A stretch of DNA of 64,000 nucleotides from Robiginitomaculum sp. (lineage in GTDB: Bacteria > Pseudomonadota > Alphaproteobacteria > Caulobacterales > Maricaulaceae): the NCBI GenBank assembly GCA_021647375.1, contig JAKIUV010000004.1:1-64000 (forward strand), given 5' to 3'. The notes beneath the pieces are model-generated. The model was not told the origin of the DNA. It did not search any database and saw nothing but the letters and a program-made list of their open reading frames with translations. Shown here in pieces: positions 53,828 to 63,021 of this stretch; the first letter of the stretch is position 1, and each line of letters starts with the position of its first letter. The position numbers and the translations under genes are program-made.

Positions 53828-54253
53828 TTATTTTTTAAACGCCCAAAATTTAAGCATCAAGAATTGGGCAATCGGTGTTAGGGCTACGGCAATAAAGACG
53901 TTGAGCGCGAACGGTACGGCGTAAAGGCTCAACAAAGTTTGAAACAGCCCGACATTGATCGCAATTCCGATCAGCCAGACCAGAACGAAGCGGGGTAATG
54001 AGCGACCATGCCCGTCCTCGCTCTTAAAGGTAAAATAATAGGAGCCGAGATATGATATGATGGCACCTGAAATGAAGCCGGAAAAATTACTCAAGGTTGG
54101 CGGTGTGTCCAACAGGTGAAACAGAGCCATAGCCACAAGCCCGTGGGCAGACGCAGCGCAAACTCCGACCAAGCCGTAGCGCATGACCTGAAACAAATTG
54201 TATTTTCGGGACAACATAACAAGGCTAATCATATATGGTTTTTGCAAAATCAT
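53828..54253 (-). CDS. GtrA family membrane protein
   Basis: A 141-residue protein with four TM helices (about 20-40, 48-68, 83-103 and 112-132). The GtrA pattern is RYGLVGVCAASAHGLVAMAL, then 'NFSGFISGAIISYLGSYYFT' followed by FKS and 'LTPIAQFLMLKFWAFKK' at the end. GtrA-like proteins flip polyprenyl-linked sugars or assist glycosyltransferases. No GT gene is adjacent; the nearest is the GT2 at 19577. Confidence 0.9.
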   Translation of the reverse strand: MILQKPYMISLVMLSRKYNLFQVMRYGLVGVCAASAHGLVAMALFHLLDTPPTLSNFSGFISGAIISYLGSYYFTFKSEDGHGRSLPRFVLVWLIGIAINVGLFQTLLSLYAVPFALNVFIAVALTPIAQFLMLKFWAFKK

Positions 54254-54312
54254 AAAGCTACATTATCACTGAGAGATTGAAAAACCCTGAATCAGTTACC
54301 GAATATCATGTA

Positions 54313-55464
54313 TCATAATTTGGTAGTTTCCAAACCATACTCCGTAATATGTTCTTGGCCGATATATTCGTCCGAGCGCATTTCCATGAGGCGGGATGTT
54401 GTGCGTTCAAATTCAAAAGCACCGTCGCCCGTATCGTATAATTTGTCTGGTGTAGCATCTGCGGAGAGAACCAGCTTGGTTTTATGCTCATAAAGGGTAT
54501 CTATCAGTGTGACGAAACGTTTGGCTTCATTGCGGTTATGAAGGCTCATTATTGGGACATTTTCCAAGATTAAGGTGGTGAAGCTTTTAGCAATCATCAG
54601 ATAATCTGCTGCGCCGAGCGCCCGGTCGCACAAGTCCGCGAAATCCGCCCGCGCTGTGCCAGTGGCAGCGAGAAGGCTAATTTCACGACCCTGGACTTTC
54701 AAAATTTGCATTTGTGGTTTGTTTGGCTTTATCAACCTTTGCCAAATAGCTTCTATGCCTGCATCGGCCTTCGCACCTAGGGGGCTATAATACATGGGGG
54801 CTTTGTTGAACTTTCGCAGGCGGTGGTCTTCGTCGCCGCCCATAGCCAGCACGTCGAGTTTTTGTTTCAAAAGCTCGATAAATGGTAAAAATAATTTCCG
54901 GTTAAGGCCGTCTTTGTAAAGTTCGTCCGGCGCACGGTTCGATGTCGCTACGATAACAACACCCCGCGCCAGTAGAGCCGTGAACAGGCGACTTAATATC
55001 ATGGCATCGGTAATGTCGGTGACGTGAAACTCGTCAAAGCAGAGCAATGTGGCCTCGGATGCTATGGCCTTGGCGGTGGGGGCTATGGGGTCATCGCCCG
55101 CCCCGCGCACATAATTGGGCTGGGCGCGACGCTTTTTGGGTGAAAGCTTGCGCCATGCACCGATACGGCGGTGGATGTCTTGCATAAAAGCATGAAAATG
55201 TACTCTAGACTTTGTGGGGGATTTAGGGCGCGTTGGTGCCGCGTCGAAAAACATATCCATCAGCATGGATTTACCCCGGCCAACACCGCCCCATATATAA
55301 AGACCATTGGGCGCACTTGCCCAGCCGCGCAAAGTCCGCTTTGGTTTATAGGTTTGCATCTGCTCTAATAATTCGTCCAACTTTGCCGCCGTTATCGACT
55401 GCTCGGCGTCGGCGCGCAGCGCGCCCGCCTGCACGCGTTTATTTAGCTCTGCCTCAACGCCCAT
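54313..55464 (-). CDS. zapE: Cell division protein ZapE (AFG1-like ATPase)
   Basis: A 383-residue protein with Walker A LYIWGGVGRGKSMLMDMFFD (about 51-70) and Walker B LLCFDEFHVTDITDAMILSR. Later 'RGVVIVATSNRAPDELYKDG' then LNRKLFLPFIELL is typical of the AFG1/ZapE family. It interacts with FtsZ and affects ring stability. In mitochondria the homologue aids respiratory-chain turnover. Its start overlaps a 42-codon membrane ORF by 11 bp. Confidence 0.94.
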   Translation of the reverse strand: MGVEAELNKRVQAGALRADAEQSITAAKLDELLEQMQTYKPKRTLRGWASAPNGLYIWGGVGRGKSMLMDMFFDAAPTRPKSPTKSRVHFHAFMQDIHRRIGAWRKLSPKKRRAQPNYVRGAGDDPIAPTAKAIASEATLLCFDEFHVTDITDAMILSRLFTALLARGVVIVATSNRAPDELYKDGLNRKLFLPFIELLKQKLDVLAMGGDEDHRLRKFNKAPMYYSPLGAKADAGIEAIWQRLIKPNKPQMQILKVQGREISLLAATGTARADFADLCDRALGAADYLMIAKSFTTLILENVPIMSLHNRNEAKRFVTLIDTLYEHKTKLVLSADATPDKLYDTGDGAFEFERTTSRLMEMRSDEYIGQEHITEYGLETTKL

Positions 55465-55582
55465 TTTGGATGGTCTCTATTTGTTGAGGCGACGTAGATA
55501 ATGTGTAGGATGCCAGGGCAAGGATTGAAAATGCCACCAAACACAGCGCAATTAACAGTCCGCGATTTTTAAAATTGTTCAT
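55454..55582 (-). CDS. Small membrane protein (42 aa) upstream of zapE
   Basis: The ATG at 55582 starts MNNFKNRGLLIALCLVAFSI followed by LALASYTLSTSPQQIETIQN GR. It has a basic N-terminus, one hydrophobic helix and a short polar tail. It overlaps the zapE start by 11 bp on the same strand, which suggests coupled translation. No family is recognised, and no strong ribosome binding site is seen, so confidence is limited. Confidence 0.4.
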   Translation of the reverse strand: MNNFKNRGLLIALCLVAFSILALASYTLSTSPQQIETIQNGR

Positions 55583-55807
55583 TTCTGGCCTATGACACGG
55601 GTTTTGCAGGTCGAATCTCTACTCGCTAATAGCTTATCCTCACGCACAAGACAGCTTTTATTTAGGTTAGGTTCATGTTAGAGTTACTAAATGTTAATGT
55701 AGCCAGAGATTCGAAATGGAGGTCGGCGGCACTTACAAGATTGGGGGTTCGCCTTTATTTGGCAGCCTATAACAGGATTTTAGGATTCTATTTAAGGAGA
55801 GTTTCAC

Positions 55808-57034
55808 ATGGAACAGATTGAAAATATGATGGGCTTTATGCCCAGTTGGGCAGTTGGCCCCGTTATAGCGTTGGTTACAATTATCGTCGGCTATTTTATT
55901 GCTAAAATTGCTGGCATGATTGTGTCGGGCGGTATCAACAAAACCGGACTTGGCCGCAAAGCCATGACCACGGGCGGCAATATAGGGAAATCATTATCCA
56001 AAGCCGTGTTTTGGGTGTTGTGGTTGTTCTTCATTCTTATGGGCTTGTCCCGTTTCCCGCAATTGGCCGAACCGCTTGAAGGCATTAAAGGCATGCTCAA
56101 CGACATCTTCGGCTATTTACCGCAAATCTTTGGTGCAGGCTTTATCTTCTTTATCGGTTGGATTTTGGCGAAAATCTTCCGTGAGGCTGCAACAAGCACA
56201 CTTGAAGCTGCGCAAGTTGATAGCTTGGCATCTCGGTTTGGCACTGAGGACAGCACCAAAGCTGGGTCAAACACTATAGCAAAAACCATTGGCGGCGTTG
56301 TTTTTGCGTTCGTTTTATTCCTGTTTGGTGTCACGGCGCTGGGTGTTTTGGATATTGATAGCATCACAGGCCCACTAACAGGCATGCTGGATCAGGTGAT
56401 GGGTTATATCCCGCAACTCATATCTGCATCGGTTGTTCTGGGTCTTTCCATTATGATCGGTAAATTTGTCGCCAATTTGGCCAAAAGCACCCTGCCTGCA
56501 ATGGGTTTTGATACGGCCTTGAGTGCTATTGGTGAACTGGACGGCGAGAAAAGCTCTAATGTTGTACCGTCAACAATCATCGCAACAATTGCCTTTATCG
56601 GCATTTCTTTGATGGGCGCAATTGCTGCCATGAACATTCTCGGCATTGATCAGTTGACGAAAATCTTTAATCAACTGCTGAGCTTGGGTGGAAGCATCAC
56701 ACTGGGCGCGATTATTATCGGCGTAGGCTTTTTTATCGCCAATGTTATTTCGCGCATTGCGAGCCAGACAATGGGTGAGATGGTTGGGAAGATCATCAAA
56801 TATGTCACCATTTTAATCGTCACATTTATGGGCTTGAGCCAAATGGGTATTGGTGATGAAATCGTCAATACGGCGTTTAAATCCTTCGTTTGGGCCGCAG
56901 CCTTTGCCGCCGGTGTTGGTGGTGCTGTTGCCTTTGGTTGGGGTGGTCATAAATGGGCCGGCGCTAAGTTGGAAAAATGGTTCCCGAATAAAGCGCAAGC
57001 AAAGCCGCGCGCTAAAACACGCGCCAAGAAGTAA
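55808..57034 (+). CDS. Mechanosensitive-channel-like protein with conserved TM-helix repeats
   Basis: A 408-residue protein with at least eight TM helices arranged as repeats. Each repeat has a Pro-containing amphipathic turn followed by a Gly-rich helix ending in GxxxAK: 'AVGPVIALVTIIVGYFIAKI', 'LPQIFGAGFIFFIGWILAKI', 'IPQLISASVVLGLSIMIGKF' and 'SITLGAIIIGVGFFIANVIS'. This is the 'conserved TM helix' family related to MscS and CmpX. It has no large MscS beta domain. The tail is Lys/Arg-rich. A terminator follows at 57081. Confidence 0.8.
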   Translation: MEQIENMMGFMPSWAVGPVIALVTIIVGYFIAKIAGMIVSGGINKTGLGRKAMTTGGNIGKSLSKAVFWVLWLFFILMGLSRFPQLAEPLEGIKGMLNDIFGYLPQIFGAGFIFFIGWILAKIFREAATSTLEAAQVDSLASRFGTEDSTKAGSNTIAKTIGGVVFAFVLFLFGVTALGVLDIDSITGPLTGMLDQVMGYIPQLISASVVLGLSIMIGKFVANLAKSTLPAMGFDTALSAIGELDGEKSSNVVPSTIIATIAFIGISLMGAIAAMNILGIDQLTKIFNQLLSLGGSITLGAIIIGVGFFIANVISRIASQTMGEMVGKIIKYVTILIVTFMGLSQMGIGDEIVNTAFKSFVWAAAFAAGVGGAVAFGWGGHKWAGAKLEKWFPNKAQAKPRAKTRAKK

Positions 57035-57080
57035 GCATTTTATCACGCTTCCGCTATTTTCGGAGGCGGCAATTATTAAA

Positions 57081-57115
57081 GGCCGCCCTTGGTAAGCAAT
57101 GGGCGGTCTTTTTTT
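57081..57115 (+). terminator. Rho-independent terminator after the channel gene
   Basis: GGCCGCCC and GGGCGGTC pair with one mismatch around a 12-nt loop and are followed by seven T. Confidence 0.88.
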
Positions 57116-57186
57116 GTTGGATAAAGTGCCGCCGCCCTACGAACAATCATTGCACTTTGTGAATCGCAGGCGTAAACAGTGGGTAG

Positions 57187-58182
<996 letters not shown>

Positions 58183-58223
58183 GCTCGCAATAATTTTTTG
58201 TAACGCTCAAATGGGAGTGGTGT

Positions 58224-59069
58224 GTGGGGGAAAGAAAAAAGAGACGACAGCGGTTCTTCGCCACACACCCTAAATGCTGCTTTTGCGGCGGAACTAAAGA
58301 TGCTGTTGAAGTAGATCATCAGCCATCAAGAGATTTTTTTGTAGAAAGGTCTTCTCCACGGGACTTACGGTTTCCCGCTTGTAGTTCTTGCAACCGCGCA
58401 AGTGCTGGCCTTGAATCTATATTTAATTATTATTCATGCTTTGACCCATCTGGTAAGTACTCACAAAATAGCGAGAAATTCCTCAAACGCATTGATGATT
58501 TCAACAAACGTTTTCCAACTGTAAAACCATTTTTAATTGGAAATCGTGCAAAAAAAGACGCTCTACGAGACTACAAAATAGAAAAACCTACTGGGCTATT
58601 ATGGCAAGACATCCCTATGATAGGATGTAATGAGAACGTCCGCACAATTATCGACCTTTGCCTTGTCAAAATCGGGGTGGCTATTTTTTATAAAGCTATG
58701 AATTTTCCCGCACCTGTTGGCGCAAAAATAGTTGTGATTACGGAGCACGACATTTCTATGAAAGCACCATCACAGCTTGAGTTGTTTGAGCTTCGATGGG
58801 AAGATTTTTTAGCTGTTCGCAATCCCAGAAAGAAGGCTCAATCTCAACTTGGAATCAAGTTTTCGAATAATAAAAGGGACAAAGCATTTTTTGTTCATCT
58901 TCGAATTAACCTTTCCTTTTTATGCACAATTGGAATTTTATATGGTGAAGATGAAAGTTCTTTAGATGTTGACTATGAAATTACTAAAGATGGGTTTCCA
59001 TGGGGTGTGGATATAAAGTCATTATTAAAGGGAAAGCAAGGTGATGTTTATTATGAGCAAAACCCATGA
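58224..59069 (+). CDS. HNH-like zinc-finger protein, AT-rich accessory gene
   Basis: A 281-residue protein with a GTG start. Near the N-terminus CCFCGGTKDAVEVDHQPSRD and 'FPACSSCN' form a CxxC...DH...CxxCN pattern like HNH/McrA nucleases. The rest (about 80-281) is a unique domain with 'IVVITEHDISMKAPSQLELF' and no recognised motif. Base composition is clearly more AT-rich than in mdh. It may be a defence-type or stress nuclease acquired by transfer. Full HNH catalytic identity (third Asn/His) is not certain. Confidence 0.55.
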   Translation: MGERKKRRQRFFATHPKCCFCGGTKDAVEVDHQPSRDFFVERSSPRDLRFPACSSCNRASAGLESIFNYYSCFDPSGKYSQNSEKFLKRIDDFNKRFPTVKPFLIGNRAKKDALRDYKIEKPTGLLWQDIPMIGCNENVRTIIDLCLVKIGVAIFYKAMNFPAPVGAKIVVITEHDISMKAPSQLELFELRWEDFLAVRNPRKKAQSQLGIKFSNNKRDKAFFVHLRINLSFLCTIGILYGEDESSLDVDYEITKDGFPWGVDIKSLLKGKQGDVYYEQNP

Positions 59070-59090
59070 GCACAGCAATTGGATATTAAG

Positions 59091-59609
59091 ATGAAGCTAC
59101 ATAGTCTCGAAACCAAACGTTTAACCCTTCGCCCCATAGACGGGGTGGAGGATTTTTCGTCTTGGGCTGAAATGATGGCAGATGCGGACAGTGTCCGGTA
59201 CTTATGGAATAGTCAGGTCTGCGATGAAAATGCGGCCTGGCAAAATATGGCTATGAATATTGGTCATTGGCAGGTGCGGGGCTATGGTTTTTTCTCTGTT
59301 ATCAATAAGGAAACGGATGAATGGGTTGGCCGTATTGGCCCTTATTACCCCCACGGTTGGCCCGCGCCGGAAATCGGCTGGGCGGTGCATCCGGCTCACA
59401 CCCGCAATGGCTATGCCTATGAGGCGGCCAAAGCCTGCTTGCCATTTGTGTTCGAGACGCTGGGCTGGCAACGGGTCACCCATGTGATAGTAGAGGGTAA
59501 TATCCCCAGTATCGCACTGGCTGAAAAGCTTGGTTCGAAACTCTTGGAAACAAGATATGATGAACCAACAGGCCGCACTCGCTTGATTTACGGGCAAGAC
59601 AGGCCATAA
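59091..59609 (+). CDS. GNAT family N-acetyltransferase (RimJ/RimL-like), copy 1
   Basis: 172 residues from the ATG at 59091, which is more probable than the TTG at 59079. The pattern 'LETKRLTLRPIDGVEDFSSW' then GRIGPYYPHGWPAPEIGWAV and 'YEAAKACLPFVFETLGWQRV' matches GNAT motifs A and B of ribosomal-protein-type acetyltransferases. The final 'IPSIALAEKLGSKLLET' is also typical. A paralogue follows 7 bp later (about the same length and motifs), a tandem duplication. Confidence 0.85.
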   Translation: MKLHSLETKRLTLRPIDGVEDFSSWAEMMADADSVRYLWNSQVCDENAAWQNMAMNIGHWQVRGYGFFSVINKETDEWVGRIGPYYPHGWPAPEIGWAVHPAHTRNGYAYEAAKACLPFVFETLGWQRVTHVIVEGNIPSIALAEKLGSKLLETRYDEPTGRTRLIYGQDRP

Positions 59610-59616
59610 CCAAGCC

Positions 59617-60135
59617 ATGAAAACTATACTTGAAACCGAACGTCTTATCCTGCGCGAAATAGACCCAGAAGCTGATTTTGAAGCTTGGGCGGTGGCATTC
59701 GCCAATCCCGAAACCGTGCGCTATTTGGGTGTTGAAGTGATGAACCGCCAACAGGCTTGGCGTTCTATGGCCGTGAATATAGGGCATTGGGCTATTCGCG
59801 GTTACGGCTTTATGTCGGTTATTGAAAAAGCGACGGGCAAATGGGCAGGCCGCGTCGGGCCGTGGAATCCGGAAGGGTGGCCGCAGCCAGAAGTCGGCTG
59901 GACACTGCATCCTGATTTTACGGGAAAAGGCTATGCGACAGAAGCAGGCGCGGCTTGTGTTAAATATGCGTTTGAAACGCTGGGCTGGGACGAAGTTGTG
60001 CATGTGATCGCGCCTGAAAATATTGGCAGTATTAAAGTCGCAGAGAAAGTGGGTGCGCAGTATTTACGCACCATACCCAATATACCCGGCATGTATGACA
60101 AGCCTTGCCTAATTTACGGACAAACCAGATCATAA
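59617..60135 (+). CDS. GNAT family N-acetyltransferase (RimJ/RimL-like), copy 2
   Basis: A 172-residue protein. 'LETERLILREIDPEADFEAW' and GRVGPWNPEGWPQPEVGWTL parallel the preceding gene closely. 'GKGYATEAGAACVKYAFETL' is the acetyl-CoA binding segment, and 'NIGSIKVAEKVGAQYL' the C-terminal block. The substrate is unknown. The tandem pair probably arose by duplication and may differ in target. Confidence 0.85.
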   Translation: MKTILETERLILREIDPEADFEAWAVAFANPETVRYLGVEVMNRQQAWRSMAVNIGHWAIRGYGFMSVIEKATGKWAGRVGPWNPEGWPQPEVGWTLHPDFTGKGYATEAGAACVKYAFETLGWDEVVHVIAPENIGSIKVAEKVGAQYLRTIPNIPGMYDKPCLIYGQTRS

Positions 60136-60150
60136 ATAAAAACCTAAAAC

Positions 60151-60164
60151 GTGATTTCCATCAC
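60151..60164. promoter_or_regulatory. FNR/FixK-like palindrome
   Basis: GTGATTTCCATCAC is a perfect 5-4-5 palindrome, resembling the FNR/FixK consensus TTGAT-N4-ATCAA with one change per arm. It lies in a 362-bp region (60136-60497) that otherwise holds only a possible 33-codon ORF at 60304. Confidence 0.4.
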
Positions 60165-60303
60165 GGACATGTGACCTCGCCCCCTCTATATCTTGTTAAG
60201 AAAGCATCAAGATTTGGGAATACCCCCAATTCAAGCTTTGCACTTCAAAGCGGCAAAACGTCGATGTAGAAAAAGTTGTAGTAAGGAATAACGGGGCAAG
60301 ACG

Positions 60304-60405
60304 ATGAAATTCAAATTGGAAGCATTCGAATCGAGTACAGTATCACTGTGGAAATTAATTATTCCGTTGGTGCTGTTGTTAATACCGTCGCTGATCCTGA
60401 TGTAA
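60304..60405 (+). CDS. Possible 33-aa membrane peptide
   Basis: The ATG at 60304 begins a frame with a short charged start (MKFKLEAFESSTVSLW) followed by a hydrophobic helix (LIIPLVLLLIPSLILM) and a TAA stop. GGGGCAAG lies about 10 bp upstream. It lies 140 bp after an FNR/FixK-like palindrome, which could place it in an oxygen- or nitrogen-oxide-responsive transcript. No family is recognised. Confidence 0.4.
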   Translation: MKFKLEAFESSTVSLWKLIIPLVLLLIPSLILM

Positions 60406-60497
60406 GATTGCGGCGGACGTTTTGACGTAAACCCCGCAAAAGCATTCACACAATATTTTCTATAGGAAAAGGGCGCGAACTTGGGTTAGGGTGGTAT

Positions 60498-61208
60498 ATG
60501 CACACTAACCCATTTTTCTCTGAACCACAATCTCATGGCAACGTCACCGTTGATATTGTCTCGGACATCGTCTGTCCGTGGTGCTGGCTTGGGAAGCAGT
60601 ATTTTGATGTGGCGGTTAAGGCATCGCCGGATATTGATGTGCAGGTCAATTGGCGACCTTTTATGTTGGACGCGGGTATCCCCGAAACTGGTATGCCTTA
60701 CCAAGATTATATGAAAGCCAAATTCGGAACCGGGCGTAATGACAAATTTAAAGCCATGCGCGCTCATTTGGAAACCGCTGCGAGTGATGCAGGCATGGAG
60801 TTTCATTTTGACGACATCCCCATGCGTCCCAATACCCTCAAAGCCCATCTCTTAATTAAATGGGCTGCTGGTCAAGGTAAGGCTCATGAGGTGTCGGGGG
60901 CTTTGTTCAAAGCGTTTTTTCAAGATTTAAAAGATGTGGGCGACGATATAGTCCTTGCGGGCATTGCCAACGATATTGGCATGGACGGCAAGTTGGTCAA
61001 AGAGCTGTTAGAAACTGGTCGTGACGTGGAAAAAATACAAACCGAGCTAACCTATTTCCAAAAACTAGGCGTAACCTCGGTGCCGACATTTATCTATAAT
61101 GGCACTTTCGCCGTGTCCGGCGGTCAGCCCGCAGAGGCACATATTAACGCTTTAGAAAAAGCCTCGACCATTGCGGCCAAAGACATTATGACTGTGCTCA
61201 ACCAATAA
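60498..61208 (+). CDS. DsbA/FrnE-family oxidoreductase
   Basis: A 236-residue protein with the motif 'VDIVSDIVCPWCWLGKQYFD' (CPWC) near residue 30. The helical insertion 'GMEFHFDDIPMRPNTLKAHL' and late 'QKLGVTSVPTFIYNGTFAVS' then GGQPAE contain the cis-Pro loop (SVPT). No signal peptide is present, so it is cytosolic like FrnE and 2-hydroxychromene-carboxylate-isomerase relatives, not a periplasmic DsbA. Its role is thiol redox chemistry or isomerisation, substrate unknown. Confidence 0.88.
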   Translation: MHTNPFFSEPQSHGNVTVDIVSDIVCPWCWLGKQYFDVAVKASPDIDVQVNWRPFMLDAGIPETGMPYQDYMKAKFGTGRNDKFKAMRAHLETAASDAGMEFHFDDIPMRPNTLKAHLLIKWAAGQGKAHEVSGALFKAFFQDLKDVGDDIVLAGIANDIGMDGKLVKELLETGRDVEKIQTELTYFQKLGVTSVPTFIYNGTFAVSGGQPAEAHINALEKASTIAAKDIMTVLNQ

Positions 61209-61226
61209 AAACCTAAAGGGGAAAAC

Positions 61227-61619
61227 ATGACACTTTTCGAAATTGTATCGCTCTATGTTGCTATCAATATTATATTGCTTATCGTCTTAAGTTACCGCGT
61301 TGGGGGAACACGTAAAAAGGACAGTATTGGTATTGGCGATGGTGGTAGCGAGGCTTTGCAGCGGGCTATACGGGTGCAAGGGAATTTCACTGAATACGCT
61401 CCGCTGGCGCTCATCGGCCTTTTTGCCATGGCGGGTCTAAGCGCCAACCCCTATTGGTTGCACGGGCTTGGCATCGCCTTCACATTGGGGCGGGTTTTAC
61501 ACGCTATTGGCTTCAGTGGTAATTCAGGGATCAGCTTGGGCCGTTTCGCGGGCATGATACTCACATGGGGTAGTATGCTGGTTATGGCTGTGTATTTATT
61601 ATACCAGGTAGTGACATAG
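61227..61619 (+). CDS. MAPEG family membrane protein
   Basis: A 130-residue protein with four TM helices. The pattern RAIRVQGNFTEYAPLALIGL followed by 'LHGLGIAFTLGRVLHAIGFS' is characteristic (E-R-x-x-x-N-x-x-E-x-x-P motif variant). MAPEG proteins are glutathione-dependent transferases or peroxidases in membranes. It starts 18 bp after the DsbA/FrnE gene, so the two likely share a transcript concerned with thiol or detoxification chemistry. Confidence 0.88.
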   Translation: MTLFEIVSLYVAINIILLIVLSYRVGGTRKKDSIGIGDGGSEALQRAIRVQGNFTEYAPLALIGLFAMAGLSANPYWLHGLGIAFTLGRVLHAIGFSGNSGISLGRFAGMILTWGSMLVMAVYLLYQVVT

Positions 61620-61656
61620 CGCTTGCTAGCGACACATGGTTTGTTAAAAGCGCTCC

Positions 61657-63021
61657 ATGAACAAAACTGCAAAATCCCATATAAACCCCGATGATTTAAA
61701 ACCTGCTCTCGAAAACTTGTTGCGCTTGGCCAAAAGCCACGGTGCGGACGAGGCCGAAGCCGTAGGCGCCAATGGGCGGTCTTTGTCTATTGGCGTGCGC
61801 GGCGGCGTGCTGGAGGATATTGACAATTCCGAAGGTAAAGACATTGGTCTGCGGGTATTTGTTGGCCAAAGGCAGGCCTGCGTATCCAGCTCTGATCTCT
61901 CAAATGACAGTTTGGATAAATTAGCCGAACGCTGTGTGGCTATGGCAAAGCTGGCACCAGAAGATGCCTATTGCGGACTTGCGGACGCTGATAAATTAGC
62001 CCGCGAAAAGCCCGAACTGGATATTTATGACGCGGCTGACTTGAACGCAGCCACATTGCTGGCTCGTGCCCAAGAACTAGAAGCTGCGGCTCTGTCCGTC
62101 AAAGGTGTCAGTCAAGCCGAGGGTGCCAATGCCTATTGTGTCAAAGGTGCAGCATACCTTATGACTACAGGTGGATTTTCTGGTGGTTGGCGGTCTTCAA
62201 GCCACGGTCTTTCGGTCGCCGCTTTCGCCAGTGACGGCGATAATATGGAACGGGATTATGATTATAAATCCGTGCGCTGGCTAGAAGACCTTGCGACGCC
62301 TGAAAGCATTGGTATCAAAGCCGGCGCACGCGCAGTAGCGCGTCTGGGGGCGCGGCAAATGACATCGGCCAATCTGCCTATATTGTTTGAGCGCCGGGTC
62401 GCCAACAGTTTGTTATCTTCATTCGTCAGTGCTATTTCTGGCTCGGCCATTGCGCGGGGTGTATCGTTTCTCAAGGACAGTATGGGCGAGCAGGTTTTCC
62501 ACAAACACATCAATATTACCGACGACCCATATTTAGTGCGCGCTGGCGGTTCCCATCCTTGGGACGGGGAGGGTGTAGCGGGCAAGCGTTTGCAGATCGT
62601 CGAAAATGGTGTTTTGAAATCATGGTTGATGCACAGTGCGGCGGCACGGCAGCTCGGCCTAGAGACCACGGGGCATGCGGCGCGCGGCATGTCGTCCCCG
62701 CCCGGTATAGCCTGCTCAAATGTCTGGATGGACGCGGGCGTAAAAACGCCGGCGGCACTTATGAAAGACATGGGAAAAGGCTTGCTTATAACCGAGATGT
62801 TCGGCCCGTCCCTTAACCCAAATACGGGCGATTACAGTGTCGGCATTGCCGGCTTTGCTATTGAAAATGGGGAGCGTACCTACCCGGTGAGCGAAGTGAC
62901 CATTGCGGGTAATCTGCTAGATATGTTCAAAACCATCCGTGCGGCAGACGACCTTAAAATGGACGAGCCTGTGGCCACGTCTAGCCTTTTGATTGAAAGC
63001 ATGGTGATTGCCGGTGCTTAG
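61657..63021 (+). CDS. pmbA: TldD/PmbA family protein (TldE)
   Basis: A 454-residue protein. The N-terminal half holds 'RGGVLEDIDNSEGKDIGLRV' then FVGQRQACVSSSDLS. The C-terminal part has 'ARSxxSPLIFERRVANSLLS'-like sequence, 'TDDPYLVRAGGSHPWDGEGV' and 'GLLITEMFGPSLNPNTGDYS'. PmbA/TldE pairs with TldD to form a metalloprotease that processes peptides such as microcins and CcdA. The HExxxH motif belongs to TldD and is absent here, as expected. It is followed with an 8-bp overlap by the phosphatase gene. Confidence 0.92.
   Translation: MNKTAKSHINPDDLKPALENLLRLAKSHGADEAEAVGANGRSLSIGVRGGVLEDIDNSEGKDIGLRVFVGQRQACVSSSDLSNDSLDKLAERCVAMAKLAPEDAYCGLADADKLAREKPELDIYDAADLNAATLLARAQELEAAALSVKGVSQAEGANAYCVKGAAYLMTTGGFSGGWRSSSHGLSVAAFASDGDNMERDYDYKSVRWLEDLATPESIGIKAGARAVARLGARQMTSANLPILFERRVANSLLSSFVSAISGSAIARGVSFLKDSMGEQVFHKHINITDDPYLVRAGGSHPWDGEGVAGKRLQIVENGVLKSWLMHSAAARQLGLETTGHAARGMSSPPGIACSNVWMDAGVKTPAALMKDMGKGLLITEMFGPSLNPNTGDYSVGIAGFAIENGERTYPVSEVTIAGNLLDMFKTIRAADDLKMDEPVATSSLLIESMVIAGA

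Noticed and set aside
55675..55821. A 48-codon plus-strand ORF before the channel gene
   Set aside because: It has no ribosome binding site, runs into the channel gene in another frame, and its peptide has no signal, helix or family pattern.
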